From Chryseobacterium sp. MEBOG06 (lineage in GTDB: Bacteria > Bacteroidota > Bacteroidia > Flavobacteriales > Weeksellaceae): a DNA stretch of 64,000 nt. The stretch lies in NCBI RefSeq assembly GCF_021869765.1, contig NZ_CP084580.1, forward strand, positions 4,526,001 to 4,590,000, read 5' to 3'. Below, in pieces: positions 51,625 through 61,404 of this stretch; within the stretch, counting starts at the first letter, position 1, and the number at the start of each line of letters is the position of its first letter. The position numbers were made by a program, and so were the translations under genes. The notes below the pieces were generated by a model. That model saw only the letters and a program-made list of their open reading frames with translations, was not told the origin of the DNA and did not search any database.

Positions 51625-53040
51625 TTATACTAAAATTGATTTCGGCTCCAGATACTCTTCTAATCCGTAAGCTCCGAATTCTCGGCCTATCCCAGACTGC
51701 TTAAAACCACCAAAAGGAGCTAAAGGATCATGCTTAAAGCCATTAACACAAACTCTTCCCGCTTCAATCTGCGAAGCCACATTCAGGGCACGTTTCTCAT
51801 CTGAGGAAGATATATAAGCAGCTAACCCATAAGCTGTATCATTAGCTATTGCCACCGCTTCTTCTTCATTATCATATGGAATAATAGAAAGTACAGGACC
51901 GAAAATTTCTTCCTGTGCAATTCTCATATCATTCCTTACATTGGTAAAAATAGTCGCTTTTACAAAGTTCCCGTTTTCAAGACCGTGAGGCTTTCCTGTA
52001 CCACCAGCTAATAAATCAGCTCCTTCTTCTACCCCAAGCTGAATATAAGACTGTACTCTTTCATATTGTTTTGCAGAAACCATTGGCCCTACATTCGTAT
52101 CTTCATTTTCCGGATTACCAACCACAACCTGTTGAGCAGCTACTTTTGCAATTGCATTCACTTCTTCCATTTTTGATCGGGGAACGAGTAAACGGGTAGG
52201 TGCGATACAAGCTTGTCCGCTATTCATATAAGCCCCAAAAACAGCCTGTGGAATTACCGTATTCAGATCTGAGTCATCAAGAATAATATTAGGAGATTTC
52301 CCTCCAAGTTCCAGCGTTACCCTCTTCATTGAATCTACTGCTCCTTTTGCTATCATTTTTCCTGTCTGAGTAGAACCTGTAAATGATATTTTTGCAATAT
52401 CATGATTGTTAACAATTTCATTTCCTACGACATCCCCTAATCCATTCACTACGTTAAAAATTCCCTTAGGAAGTCCTGCACTATGAAAACACTCTATAAT
52501 AATCTGAGTCTGTAATGCACTCATTTCACTAGGTTTCACTACTACAGTACAACCTGCTGCAACAGCAGTCGCAAATTTACTGCAGATAAAGCTATTACTG
52601 GAATTCCAGGGGGTAATAATCCCCACTACTCCTACCGGAGTCATCTGCACCAAAGTATTTCCTGCTTTTCTGGAAAATTCAAAATGACGTAACGTTTCAA
52701 TCATATTATCGAAAGCACTCACCATATTCTGAAAACTCATTATGGAAAACTGTCTTGTTCCCCCATATTCCAGAATCATGGTTTCAATAAGATCATTTTT
52801 TCTTTGTTTTACAGCTTTTTGCAGGTTTTCTAAAATTGTAATACGTTGTTCAATACTCGTTTTTGAGAATGTTTTAAAAGCTTCTTTCGCCGCAGCAACA
52901 GCTTTTTGAGTATCTGTTTCATCTCCTAATACAACCTCTCCTATTTTCTGATGATTTGATGGATTGATCAACTCAAAGATTTCTTTACCATGTAAGCTTG
53001 TAAATTCGCCATCAATGTAGGCTTTGTCTATACTTTTCAT
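51625..53040 (-). CDS. Aldehyde dehydrogenase family protein
   Basis: This 471-residue NAD(P)-dependent dehydrogenase oxidises aldehydes to acids. Visible motifs are the cofactor Asn site (VGIITPWNSSNSF), ISFTGSTQTGK, the general base Glu in RVTLELGGKSPN, the catalytic Cys in NSGQACIAPTRLLV, and EEIFGPVLSI. It resembles broad-range ALDHs; the substrate is not clear. It starts 74 bases upstream of the AraC regulator. Upstream, 53041-53434 holds no gene that I can support. Confidence 0.91.
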   Translation of the reverse strand: MKSIDKAYIDGEFTSLHGKEIFELINPSNHQKIGEVVLGDETDTQKAVAAAKEAFKTFSKTSIEQRITILENLQKAVKQRKNDLIETMILEYGGTRQFSIMSFQNMVSAFDNMIETLRHFEFSRKAGNTLVQMTPVGVVGIITPWNSSNSFICSKFATAVAAGCTVVVKPSEMSALQTQIIIECFHSAGLPKGIFNVVNGLGDVVGNEIVNNHDIAKISFTGSTQTGKMIAKGAVDSMKRVTLELGGKSPNIILDDSDLNTVIPQAVFGAYMNSGQACIAPTRLLVPRSKMEEVNAIAKVAAQQVVVGNPENEDTNVGPMVSAKQYERVQSYIQLGVEEGADLLAGGTGKPHGLENGNFVKATIFTNVRNDMRIAQEEIFGPVLSIIPYDNEEEAVAIANDTAYGLAAYISSSDEKRALNVASQIEAGRVCVNGFKHDPLAPFGGFKQSGIGREFGAYGLEEYLEPKSILV

Positions 53041-53434
53041 ATGTATTTATTTAAATTTTATAGGACAAAGTTCCGATAATTACAAAGCCATCATTTTGTT
53101 GTAAAGCTCAATTAAACTTTGTTAAAAAGCTCAAAAAAAAAAAGAATGATTTACTATTCAAAAAAAGCTAATTGTACTAATTTTATGACAACCATATAGG
53201 GGAAAATCAGCAATGTTTTATATAAGAACGATCTCCCAACACGGTAAAAACGATCCTTATTCAAAACAACTCAGGTTAGAAATGGGTCAACTTATCTTAA
53301 ATTAGAAAATAAACAACCTATATACACTTAAATATAAATAACTGAAAACTAAAAGACTAAACCTTTATGATCTAAAATGAGAGCCCTCAGTCCACAAAAA
53401 AGACTAAAAAAATGTTTTATCGTAAAGAATTTTA
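53041..53434. other. Intergenic region between divergent aldehyde dehydrogenase and acpP
   Basis: AT-rich sequence, no open frame with coding character and no strong hairpin noticed. It should carry the promoter of the aldehyde dehydrogenase, which I could not identify. Confidence 0.4.
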
Positions 53435-53442
53435 TATATTTG
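53435..53442 (+). promoter_or_regulatory. -7 box of acpP
   Basis: TATATTTG matches TAnnTTTG, with a weak TTTT about 18 bases upstream in place of the -33 TTTG. The leader would be about 28 bases. Confidence 0.55.
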
Positions 53443-53473
53443 CACCATCTAACAATTAAAAAAATAATTTACT

Positions 53474-53713
53474 ATGTCAGACATTGCATCAAGAGTAAAA
53501 GCTATCATCGCTGATAAGCTTGACGTTGAAGAAACAGAAGTAACTCCTGAAGCTAGCTTCACTAACGATTTAGGAGCTGATTCACTAGATACAGTTGAGT
53601 TAATCATGGAATTTGAAAAAGAATTTAATATTCAAATCCCTGATGATCAAGCTGAAAAAATTACTACTGTAGGACACGCTATCGCTTACATCGAAGAAGT
53701 AGTAAATAAATAA
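53474..53713 (+). CDS. acpP: Acyl carrier protein
   Basis: This 79-residue acidic protein carries fatty-acid intermediates on a phosphopantetheine arm. The attachment Ser is in FTNDLGADSLDTVELIM. Its four-helix pattern is standard. It is followed by fabF after 34 bases and heads the cluster acpP-fabF-rnc, a common order in bacteria. Confidence 0.97.
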   Translation: MSDIASRVKAIIADKLDVEETEVTPEASFTNDLGADSLDTVELIMEFEKEFNIQIPDDQAEKITTVGHAIAYIEEVVNK

Positions 53714-53747
53714 TATTCTTCAACAAAAAAGAAATTAAACAAAGTTT

Positions 53748-54992
53748 ATGGAATTAAAAAGAGTAGTTGTAACCGGGTTTGGAGCAATAACACCAATAGG
53801 AAATAATGCAAAAGAATACTGGGAAAATCTTGTAAAAGGTGAGAGCGGTGCCGCTCCGATTACTCTTTTTGATGCCACAAACTTTAAAACAAAGTTCGCT
53901 TGCGAAGTCAAGAATTTCGATCCATTACAGCATTTCGAGAAGAAAGAGTCTAAAAAAATGGACCGAAATACCCAATTGGGACTTGTTGCTGCCAGAGAGG
54001 CTGTAGCACATTCCAGAATTATGGAAGACAATGTAGATAAAAACAGAGTCGGTGTAATTTGGGGTTCCGGAATCGGAGGCTTAGAGACGTTTGAAACGGA
54101 AGTATTAGGATGGGCAAATACGGAAATCCCGAGATTTAATCCATTCTTTATCCCAAAAATGATTGCGGATATCACTCCTGGCCATATCTCTATTGAATAC
54201 GGTTTCCACGGACCAAATTATACTACTGTATCTGCTTGTGCTTCGTCAGCAAATGCGATAATTGATTCCAAAATGCTTATCCAATTAGGAAAAGCAGACG
54301 TTATTGTATGCGGAGGCTCTGAAGCAGCCGTTACAGCAAGTGGTGTCGGTGGATTTAATGCAATGATGGCACTTTCTACAAGAAATGATGATCCGAAAAC
54401 AGCTTCAAGACCTTTTGACAAAGACAGAGATGGATTTGTATTGGGTGAAGGTGCAGGAACGATCATTCTTGAAGAATATGAGCACGCTGTAAAACGCGGT
54501 GCTACAATTTATGCAGAATTATTAGGAGGAGGTTTAAGTGCTGATGCACATCACATGACTGCCCCTCACCCTGAAGGCCTTGGCGCTTATCTGGTAATGA
54601 AGAGCTGTTTGGAAGACGCAGGTTTAACTGCTGATGAAGTAGATCATATCAACATGCATGGTACATCTACTCCATTAGGAGACATCGCAGAATCCAACGC
54701 AATCTCAAGATTATTAGGCGAGCATGCTTATGATATTCAGATTAATTCTACAAAATCAATGACTGGCCACCTTTTAGGAGCAGCCGGAGTTATTGAGGCT
54801 ATCGCTGCGTTAGGAACTATTATTCATGGTATTGTTCCTCCTACCATCAACCATTTTACTGATGATGAAAATATTGACAGCAGACTAAACTTTACGTTTA
54901 ATACAGCTGTGAAGAAAGATGTAAAAGTAGCCATGAGCAATACTTTTGGATTTGGCGGGCATAATGCTTGCGTTCTATTTAAGAAAATCTAA
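53748..54992 (+). CDS. fabF: 3-oxoacyl-[acyl-carrier-protein] synthase II
   Basis: This 414-residue condensing enzyme elongates fatty acids by joining malonyl-ACP to acyl-ACP. The active-site Cys is in TVSACASSANAI. The two His are in NMHGTSTPLGD and SMTGHLLGAAG, and the C terminus FGFGGHNACVLF is typical of KAS II. It lies between its carrier protein gene acpP and rnc. Confidence 0.97.
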   Translation: MELKRVVVTGFGAITPIGNNAKEYWENLVKGESGAAPITLFDATNFKTKFACEVKNFDPLQHFEKKESKKMDRNTQLGLVAAREAVAHSRIMEDNVDKNRVGVIWGSGIGGLETFETEVLGWANTEIPRFNPFFIPKMIADITPGHISIEYGFHGPNYTTVSACASSANAIIDSKMLIQLGKADVIVCGGSEAAVTASGVGGFNAMMALSTRNDDPKTASRPFDKDRDGFVLGEGAGTIILEEYEHAVKRGATIYAELLGGGLSADAHHMTAPHPEGLGAYLVMKSCLEDAGLTADEVDHINMHGTSTPLGDIAESNAISRLLGEHAYDIQINSTKSMTGHLLGAAGVIEAIAALGTIIHGIVPPTINHFTDDENIDSRLNFTFNTAVKKDVKVAMSNTFGFGGHNACVLFKKI

Positions 54993-55001
54993 ATTCAATG
55001 A

Positions 55002-55766
55002 ATGGAGTTACAGAAATACTTTTCTAAATTCCTTCTCAAAAAAAGAAAAAGACAATTAACGGAAAGAGACTTTTTCCTTAGTACCGAGCTTAAAAAAGTA
55101 TTGGGTACAGAGGTACAAAATATTGCTCTTTACCGTGAAGCTTTTTCTTTAAAAAATTCTTCTAAAAATCAAGACAGCAACTATGAGAGACTTGAATTTT
55201 TGGGAGATTCTGTTTTGGGTACAATTATTTCTTGTCATTTGTTTCAGACCTATCCTCAAGCCAATGAAGGATACCTGACACAGATGAAATCTAAGATTGT
55301 TAATAGGAAAAACCTTAATAAATTAGGAGAAGACCTTAAGCTTACCAGTTTTTTGCAAAAGCAAAACAGTTCATCAGCTTTAGGTGAGAATATCTCCGGA
55401 AATTTATTTGAAGCCTTAATCGGTGCCGTTTATTTAGACTTCCATTATGATGCCTGTAAAAGGATTATTCTGGAAAAATTACTGACGCCTTCCGAAATAA
55501 ACAAGCTAGAAAATAAAATTGTAAGCTATAAGGGCCTCCTTCTAGAATGGAGCCAAAAGAAGAAGGTAAACATAAAGTACGAAACCTGTGAGGAAATACA
55601 GGTCAATAAGTCGGTTGTATTCAGATGCCATGTATGGCTGGGAGATGAGAAGATTGCCAATGCAACAGAAACTTCCAAAAAGAAAGCTGAAGAAAAGGCT
55701 GCGCAAAGGGCATTTTATATTTTAAATAAAAAAGAAAATATACTTGGAAATTCAAAAACTTTATGA
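55002..55766 (+). CDS. rnc: Ribonuclease III
   Basis: This 254-residue double-strand RNA nuclease has the signature ERLEFLGDSVLG with its catalytic acidic residues, the second metal-binding Glu region (NLFEALIGAVYLD) and a C-terminal dsRNA-binding domain (about 180-250, ATETSKKKAEEKAAQRAFYI). It processes rRNA precursors and mRNAs. The start is 10 bases after fabF. Its last 23 bases overlap the next gene. Confidence 0.95.
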   Translation: MELQKYFSKFLLKKRKRQLTERDFFLSTELKKVLGTEVQNIALYREAFSLKNSSKNQDSNYERLEFLGDSVLGTIISCHLFQTYPQANEGYLTQMKSKIVNRKNLNKLGEDLKLTSFLQKQNSSSALGENISGNLFEALIGAVYLDFHYDACKRIILEKLLTPSEINKLENKIVSYKGLLLEWSQKKKVNIKYETCEEIQVNKSVVFRCHVWLGDEKIANATETSKKKAEEKAAQRAFYILNKKENILGNSKTL

Positions 55767-56217
55767 TCTGGATGAGATAGAATTTGAAGATATTGCCATA
55801 GGATTGGTAAGATTAGCAAAAGATATACCCGCTCACGAGTTTTTCTACCAAATAAATAAAACAAATAACCTCAGTTTTTCAAGAAAGAAAGATCTTGTCT
55901 TTCACGGAGGCTATTACGATTATTTTTTTCCAAGATATGAAGCCTATCACAAGTTTTCTAAAACCTGTTTTACATTTATTTCAAACAAATCTTCTGAAAG
56001 TAAGCAAAAAAAAGTTCAAACTGAACTTTTTACAGAAGAAGAAAACATTAAATTTTTATTAAATAATCAGGTAGATGTAGAATATATTTTGCATAGTTCG
56101 GAACAGTTTCCTGATTTTTCCGTAATTTTGCTCCCTGAAAATCTTGTGTTTCCAATTCAAGATTACACACTGAGTTCTGATGAGGAACTTTATCAAATTA
56201 TCCAGTATTATGAATAA
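55744..56217 (+). CDS. IPExxxVDY family protein
   Basis: This 157-residue cytoplasmic protein is found in flavobacteria between rnc and pyk. The family signature appears here as LLPENLVFPIQDY, a diverged IPExxxVDY. The most likely start is TTG 55744, inside the 3' end of rnc, as no ATG is suitably placed; this implies coupled translation. The end overlaps the pyk start by 8 bases. The function is unknown, but the tight packing with rnc and pyk is notable. Confidence 0.8.
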   Translation: MEIQKLYDLDEIEFEDIAIGLVRLAKDIPAHEFFYQINKTNNLSFSRKKDLVFHGGYYDYFFPRYEAYHKFSKTCFTFISNKSSESKQKKVQTELFTEEENIKFLLNNQVDVEYILHSSEQFPDFSVILLPENLVFPIQDYTLSSDEELYQIIQYYE

Positions 56218-57655
56218 GTATTTAAAGAAGACAAAAATTATCGCAACACTAGGGCCTGCTTCATCATCGAAGGAGGTTATGTTAGATTTAATGAAAGCGG
56301 GTGTTGATATTTTCAGAATAAATTTTTCACATGCAGATTACGACTTAGTTCGATCAAATATTGAAATAATTAGAGAGCTAAACAGCGAGTATGGTTATTC
56401 AGTGGGTATTCTGGGAGATCTGCAGGGGCCGAAATTAAGAGTAGGCGTTGTAAAAGAAGGTTCTTATCTGAACCCTGGAGATATTCTTACCTTCACTAAT
56501 GAAAAGATGGAAGGTGACTCTACCAAGGTTTATATGACATACCAACAGTTTCCACAGGATGTAAAAGTAGGGGAAAGAATCCTTATTGATGATGGGAAGC
56601 TTGTATTGGAGGTTATTGAAACCAATGAGAAGGATACTGTAAAAGCTAAAACAATCCAAGGCGGACCTCTAAGTTCTAAGAAAGGAGTGAACCTGCCTAA
56701 TACCCAGGTATCTCTTCCTGCATTGACAGAAAAGGATGTTCAGGATGCCAACTTCATGCTTGATATGGAAGTTGACTGGATGGCCCTTTCTTTTGTACGT
56801 CATGCTCAGGATATTATCGACCTTAAAGAATTAATTGCAAAACATCCAAATGGTAAATTCAAAACTCCAATTATTGCGAAGATTGAAAAACCTGAAGGGG
56901 TAAAAAATATTGAAGAAATTCTATTAGAATGTGACGGACTGATGGTTGCCCGTGGTGACCTGGGTGTGGAAGTTCCAATGGAAGAAGTTCCTGCTATCCA
57001 GAAAAATCTGGTAGAAAAAGCAAGATTCTATTCTAAACCGGTTATCATTGCTACTCAGATGATGGAAACGATGATCAACAGCTTAACGCCAACAAGAGCG
57101 GAAGTAAATGATGTTGCCAACTCTGTACTGGACGGAGCGGATGCGGTAATGCTATCAGGAGAAACTTCTGTAGGAAGGTATCCGGTACAGGTTGTGGAAA
57201 ACATGGCGAAAATTGTTAAAAACATTGAGACCACTCATTTCTATCAACATAAAAATGAACCTATTGAAAAAGACTACAACTGTATCGATGAGAGATTCAT
57301 CACTAACAGAGTATGTCTTGCAGCAGTAAGAATTGCTAAAACAACTAATGTTTCTGCTATTGTAACCCTTACCCATTCTGGCTATACAGCTTTCCAGCTT
57401 GCGGCTCATAGACCGAATTCCCAGATCATTGTGTACAGTGGTAACAAAAGAGTTATTACTATGCTGAACCTTCTTTGGGGTGTTCATGCTTATTATTATG
57501 ATATGAAGAAGTCTACTGACGAAACGATTATCCAGGTGAATATGTTAACGCATAATTACGGTTTTATTGAAACCGGAGATTTTGTAATCAACATCAATGC
57601 CACCCCATCTTATGAAGGTGGAAAAACAAATACATTGAGATTGACTACCGTCTAA
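56210..57655 (+). CDS. pyk: Pyruvate kinase
   Basis: This 481-residue glycolytic enzyme converts phosphoenolpyruvate and ADP to pyruvate and ATP. Motifs are the N-terminal TKIIATLGPASSS, FRINFSHADYD, the signature with catalytic Lys (PIIAKIEKPEGVKNI) and the metal-site GLMVARGDLGVEVP. I chose ATG 56210 because the family begins MNKYLKKTKIIATLGP; an earlier in-frame ATG lies inside the preceding gene. It overlaps that gene by 8 bases and is followed by a strong terminator. Confidence 0.96.
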   Translation: MNKYLKKTKIIATLGPASSSKEVMLDLMKAGVDIFRINFSHADYDLVRSNIEIIRELNSEYGYSVGILGDLQGPKLRVGVVKEGSYLNPGDILTFTNEKMEGDSTKVYMTYQQFPQDVKVGERILIDDGKLVLEVIETNEKDTVKAKTIQGGPLSSKKGVNLPNTQVSLPALTEKDVQDANFMLDMEVDWMALSFVRHAQDIIDLKELIAKHPNGKFKTPIIAKIEKPEGVKNIEEILLECDGLMVARGDLGVEVPMEEVPAIQKNLVEKARFYSKPVIIATQMMETMINSLTPTRAEVNDVANSVLDGADAVMLSGETSVGRYPVQVVENMAKIVKNIETTHFYQHKNEPIEKDYNCIDERFITNRVCLAAVRIAKTTNVSAIVTLTHSGYTAFQLAAHRPNSQIIVYSGNKRVITMLNLLWGVHAYYYDMKKSTDETIIQVNMLTHNYGFIETGDFVININATPSYEGGKTNTLRLTTV

Positions 57656-57699
57656 TATAAAAGAAAAGGCAAATTATAGGTGGTTTGCCAACATCTATA

Positions 57700-57733
57700 A
57701 AACGCTCCCGGAAATTAATTTCCGGGAGCGTTT
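57700..57733. terminator. Bidirectional terminator after pyk
   Basis: Perfect 15-base arms AAACGCTCCCGGAAA and TTTCCGGGAGCGTTT with a TTAA loop, serving pyk and the converging aldehyde dehydrogenase. Confidence 0.9.
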
Positions 57734-57787
57734 ATTTTACCATATAAAGTTCGTATCATAACACATCATCGTGTATGATACAAAATA

Positions 57788-59080
57788 TTAATTTCCTACG
57801 ATAGTCTTTGCCGTCACAAATTCTTTTAAAGCGAATAGCGATAGCTCTGTACCATATCCTGAAGCTTTACTTCCTCCAAATGGGAAGCGAGGGTCAGAAC
57901 TCGTCATTCTGTTGATATTGACCGTTCCGGATTCCAGGTTTTCAATAAAGAATAACTGACGTTCTACTTTCTTCGTCCAAACAGAGTTTGACAGTCCGAA
58001 AGGAATATCATTTGCCATCTGTAAAGCTTCCTCATCATTCTTAGCGGTCATTATCATTCCAAGAGGCCCAAAAAGTTCTTCTTTTAGAATAGGATTGCCT
58101 TCCTGAACTCTGATTAGGCCGGGTTTAAATTCGTTCTCAGAAATTCTTTCCAGAGGAATAATGATTTCTGCCCCATTTTCCAACGCTCTGTTGAATTGAG
58201 CTTCCAATTCATCGGCTAAGTCTGGTCTTGCCATCCCTGACAACTTAGTTTCCTTATTTAAAGGATCTCCAATCTCATATTTTTTATATTCTTCAATGAA
58301 TTTTGGTAAAAACTCATCTTCAATCTTTTCATCAATAATAAATCTTTTCGCAGCAGTACAGGTTTGCCCACAGTTTTGAAGTCTCGATTTTGCTCCAGCT
58401 TTTGCAGCACTATCCAGATCCGCATCCTCAAAAATGATAAAAGCATCACTTCCCCCTAGTTCAAGTAAAGATTTTTTGATATTTAGACCAGCTATCGAAG
58501 CAACTTCACCACCTGCCTTTCCGCTGCCTGTCAAGCTCACTCCTTTTACAACATCATGTTCAAGAATTTCCTTTACAGCCTGATGCCCTACTTCAAGATT
58601 CTGAAAAATTCCTTCTGGAAACCCTGCCTCCAAAAGAACATCTACTATTGCATTTCCACTTCCGAAACAAATTGAAGCATGTTTCAAAACCACTGTGTTT
58701 CCTGCCAAAATAGCCGGAACAGCAAATCTCAATACCTGCCAGAAAGGAAAATTCCAAGGCATTACACCTAGAATCACCCCTTTTGGAGCATAATGCACTT
58801 CAGAGTAAGTAAATTCAGATTCAACTCTTTCAGATTTTAGAATATTTTCAGCAGCGGCATAATAATTCATCATTAATGCACACTTTTCTACCTCAGCAAT
58901 TGATTCTGAAATAGGTTTATTCATTTCCGTAGTAATGATCCTTCCAAACTTCTCTGAATTATCTTTTAAAATTTCTGCTGCTTTGGCAATTAACTTCTGT
59001 CTTTCCTCAAACGACACTTTTCTCCACACTGAAAACGCTTTATCTGCTTTAATAAGCTTGCTTTCAATTAATTGTTCCAT
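57788..59080 (-). CDS. Aldehyde dehydrogenase, succinate-semialdehyde type
   Basis: This is a 430-residue NAD(P)-dependent dehydrogenase, shorter at the N terminus than classic ALDHs, as are the succinate-semialdehyde dehydrogenases of this subgroup. Visible motifs are GVILGVMPWNFPFWQ (cofactor site), GVSLTGSGKAGGEV, the Glu in LLELGGSDAF, the catalytic Cys in NCGQTCTAAKRF, and EELFGPLGMI. The likely reaction is succinate semialdehyde to succinate, but the substrate is inferred. It lies 137 bases downstream of hutG on the same strand. Confidence 0.88.
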   Translation of the reverse strand: MEQLIESKLIKADKAFSVWRKVSFEERQKLIAKAAEILKDNSEKFGRIITTEMNKPISESIAEVEKCALMMNYYAAAENILKSERVESEFTYSEVHYAPKGVILGVMPWNFPFWQVLRFAVPAILAGNTVVLKHASICFGSGNAIVDVLLEAGFPEGIFQNLEVGHQAVKEILEHDVVKGVSLTGSGKAGGEVASIAGLNIKKSLLELGGSDAFIIFEDADLDSAAKAGAKSRLQNCGQTCTAAKRFIIDEKIEDEFLPKFIEEYKKYEIGDPLNKETKLSGMARPDLADELEAQFNRALENGAEIIIPLERISENEFKPGLIRVQEGNPILKEELFGPLGMIMTAKNDEEALQMANDIPFGLSNSVWTKKVERQLFFIENLESGTVNINRMTSSDPRFPFGGSKASGYGTELSLFALKEFVTAKTIVGN

Positions 59081-59217
59081 AATATAATTTCTGTTTTAAA
59101 TTCAGCTAATGAATTTATGAGTGCTTTCATTTTAAAAGCACGCTGAAATCAGCAAATTCCATTCCCTAAGGGTCAATAAAAAAATGATTTTCTCTATCGG
59201 AAAAATAGAACCTTACC

Positions 59218-60141
59218 TTATATCATTAGCCATTCATTCACCAGACATGCTGCCAGCCTTGCCGTCCTGTCCTGAATATCGAAAGACGGATTAACTTCAG
59301 CTACGTCCAGTGCAACCAGTTTTTTGTTTTTTAAAATATGTCTGTAAAAATGCATAAAGGTTGCATCTGCAAAGATACCATTATAAGCCGAAGCAGAAAC
59401 CCCCGGAGCGATAGAAGCATTAAAAACATCCATACAAATAGTAAGGTAAGCAAAATCTACGGTATCCAGCAGATCATCAATTCGTTGATAGATCGAGGGA
59501 AGATTCTCAAAGAACAATTCATCGGCTAGAATGTATTTCATTCCGTACTGATGTGCGGTATCAAAAAGTTTTAAGGTATTGGAATTCCTCTGAATACCGA
59601 TATGAAGAGAATTAATAGGTTTTTCTTGTGCGATCTGCCAAAATCCTGTTCCGGAACTTGGCCCTACTCCTTTTTCTGGTTGTCTGTTATCAAAATGGGC
59701 ATCAAGATTAATGATTCCTATTTTCTGTTCCGGAAAGGCCGTTTTAACGCCTAAATAATGAGCATACGTAACTTCATGCCCTCCGCCCAGAACAAGAGAT
59801 TTTCCACCTTTCAAAAGTACTTTTGAAACATTTTTAGCAAGATTATTCTGGGTGTTTTCCAAATTACCGTCTTCACAAGTAACGTTTCCAAAATCAAGCA
59901 TGGAAAAATCCGGAAGAATAACCGGAAAATTAGACATATTTTTCCTAATCACATCTGGAGCATCTTTTGCTCCCTGACGGCCCTTATTTCTCCTGACTCC
60001 TTCGTCCACAGCAAAGCCATGTAAAGCAAAGTCATTGGTTACAATATTGTCATAATTGTGTTCTTCTTTTACTCTCTGAAATAGTCTGTGGAAGAGAAGT
60101 TCTTCTCCATCCATTCTACCCTGCCAAATATTTTGAAACAT
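59218..60141 (-). CDS. hutG: Formimidoylglutamase (arginase family)
   Basis: This 307-residue ureohydrolase splits N-formimidoyl-glutamate into glutamate and formamide, the last step of histidine degradation. The manganese ligands are partly visible: His in LVLGGGHEVTYAH and DAHFD in INLDAHFDNR. In the third site, CMDVFNASIAPGVSA, the second Asp of the usual D-x-D is replaced, as seen in flavobacterial members. The neighbour hutI (imidazolonepropionase) supports HutG over arginase or agmatinase. Confidence 0.88.
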   Translation of the reverse strand: MFQNIWQGRMDGEELLFHRLFQRVKEEHNYDNIVTNDFALHGFAVDEGVRRNKGRQGAKDAPDVIRKNMSNFPVILPDFSMLDFGNVTCEDGNLENTQNNLAKNVSKVLLKGGKSLVLGGGHEVTYAHYLGVKTAFPEQKIGIINLDAHFDNRQPEKGVGPSSGTGFWQIAQEKPINSLHIGIQRNSNTLKLFDTAHQYGMKYILADELFFENLPSIYQRIDDLLDTVDFAYLTICMDVFNASIAPGVSASAYNGIFADATFMHFYRHILKNKKLVALDVAEVNPSFDIQDRTARLAACLVNEWLMI

Positions 60142-60307
60142 AATTCTTTAAAAATTCAATTTTAGTCACATCATTATATTCAGTAAAGCTAATTAATATT
60201 GTTTATATAAAAAAACAATATCAGTGTTTAGTCACCCTTCATTAAAAAGCAAATGTGGAAGAGAGTTCTTCCACATTTGTTTATTTTTGTTAAAGTAAAA
60301 TTTACTT

Positions 60308-61381
60308 TTAGTTCTCTGTATAATATTTAAAATACTGCCAGTATTTATCTTTAAAAATTCCGGGAGAGATTCTATATTCTGGATTATCCTGCTTTATCGC
60401 ATTGAAAACTTTAGAAATCTTCCTAAAATCCTTTCCTGCAAAGTAACTTTCCTTTACATTATCAGCACTTTCTCTTCCAATATACAGATATCCTTCTCCT
60501 TGTAGTTCGTCAATCACTTTATTTTCAATATCGCTTAATTTTTCAAAATCCTCTTTTTCAGGGAGCCCATCATTATTATCTCCATCATAGTAAATTTTAA
60601 GTACCGCCACCCATGGGTAGGAAGTTTTTGCATCATATTTCAGTAAAGACATATCCATACAGGCAAGAAGAGGTCTGCCATTTTCCAGGTCAGCTCTTAG
60701 AATTGAAAATTCGGCTTCCTTATCAGCTCTCTCTACACTTTTATACTTTTCTATAAATTCTCTTTCCCTCCATTGCAGAAAATCCTTCAGCTTTTCAATA
60801 GGGACAAGTTCTTTCTCAGCTTCGTTTATCCCAACAACCGTAAAGGTATCGATCTGCGTTGCAAAGTTTAATTCTCCTAAGTAGTTATCCAAAAAGATAC
60901 AGACTCCTGTAGTGATTTTATCTTTATTTTCGGCATTGCCTTTAAAGACAAAAACAAGATCAATCTCATCCGGATATTCTTCCTGTTCATTGGAATAGAA
61001 GAAAATAGTATCCTTAGAGAATTGATAATCGCCCATACTGACACTAATCTGCTGTATATCCATTTCAGGTTTTAGCGCTGTAAATTTCCAATGGCTGAGT
61101 TTGGGAGCAGCATCAATGAGTTCTTCTGCAAAAACAATATTCTTTATTTCTCCTTCTACAGTAATAATCAATTCTGCGGTAGTATCATCAGACATTCCGG
61201 TCAGAAAATAATATCCTTCGTTCACCTGATTAAGTTTAGGAGCGATAACATCAAAAAAATCTTTTTCAATAGCTTTCACATCTTTTTTTTCAACAACTTC
61301 ATAAAAAATCTTTTCCATTGTTAAAAACCAATCCCAAAATTCTTGGTAATTAAGTTTCAGTTTATTGTGTTTTTCTTCCAT
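60308..61381 (-). CDS. DUF695 domain protein of unknown function
   Basis: This 357-residue cytoplasmic protein has no signal peptide or membrane helix. The N-terminal ~220 residues (NYQEFWDWFLTMEKIFYEVV onward) are a region I cannot name. The C-terminal ~120 residues (YPWVAVLKIYYDGDNNDGLP, FEKLSDIENKVIDELQG) resemble DUF695. It lies between hutI (23 bases after it, upstream) and hutG on the same strand. Similar small proteins often sit with unrelated metabolic genes, so a histidine role is only suggested by position. Confidence 0.72.
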   Translation of the reverse strand: MEEKHNKLKLNYQEFWDWFLTMEKIFYEVVEKKDVKAIEKDFFDVIAPKLNQVNEGYYFLTGMSDDTTAELIITVEGEIKNIVFAEELIDAAPKLSHWKFTALKPEMDIQQISVSMGDYQFSKDTIFFYSNEQEEYPDEIDLVFVFKGNAENKDKITTGVCIFLDNYLGELNFATQIDTFTVVGINEAEKELVPIEKLKDFLQWREREFIEKYKSVERADKEAEFSILRADLENGRPLLACMDMSLLKYDAKTSYPWVAVLKIYYDGDNNDGLPEKEDFEKLSDIENKVIDELQGEGYLYIGRESADNVKESYFAGKDFRKISKVFNAIKQDNPEYRISPGIFKDKYWQYFKYYTEN

Positions 61382-61404
61382 ATACTCAATAGGTTTTTTA
61401 CTAT

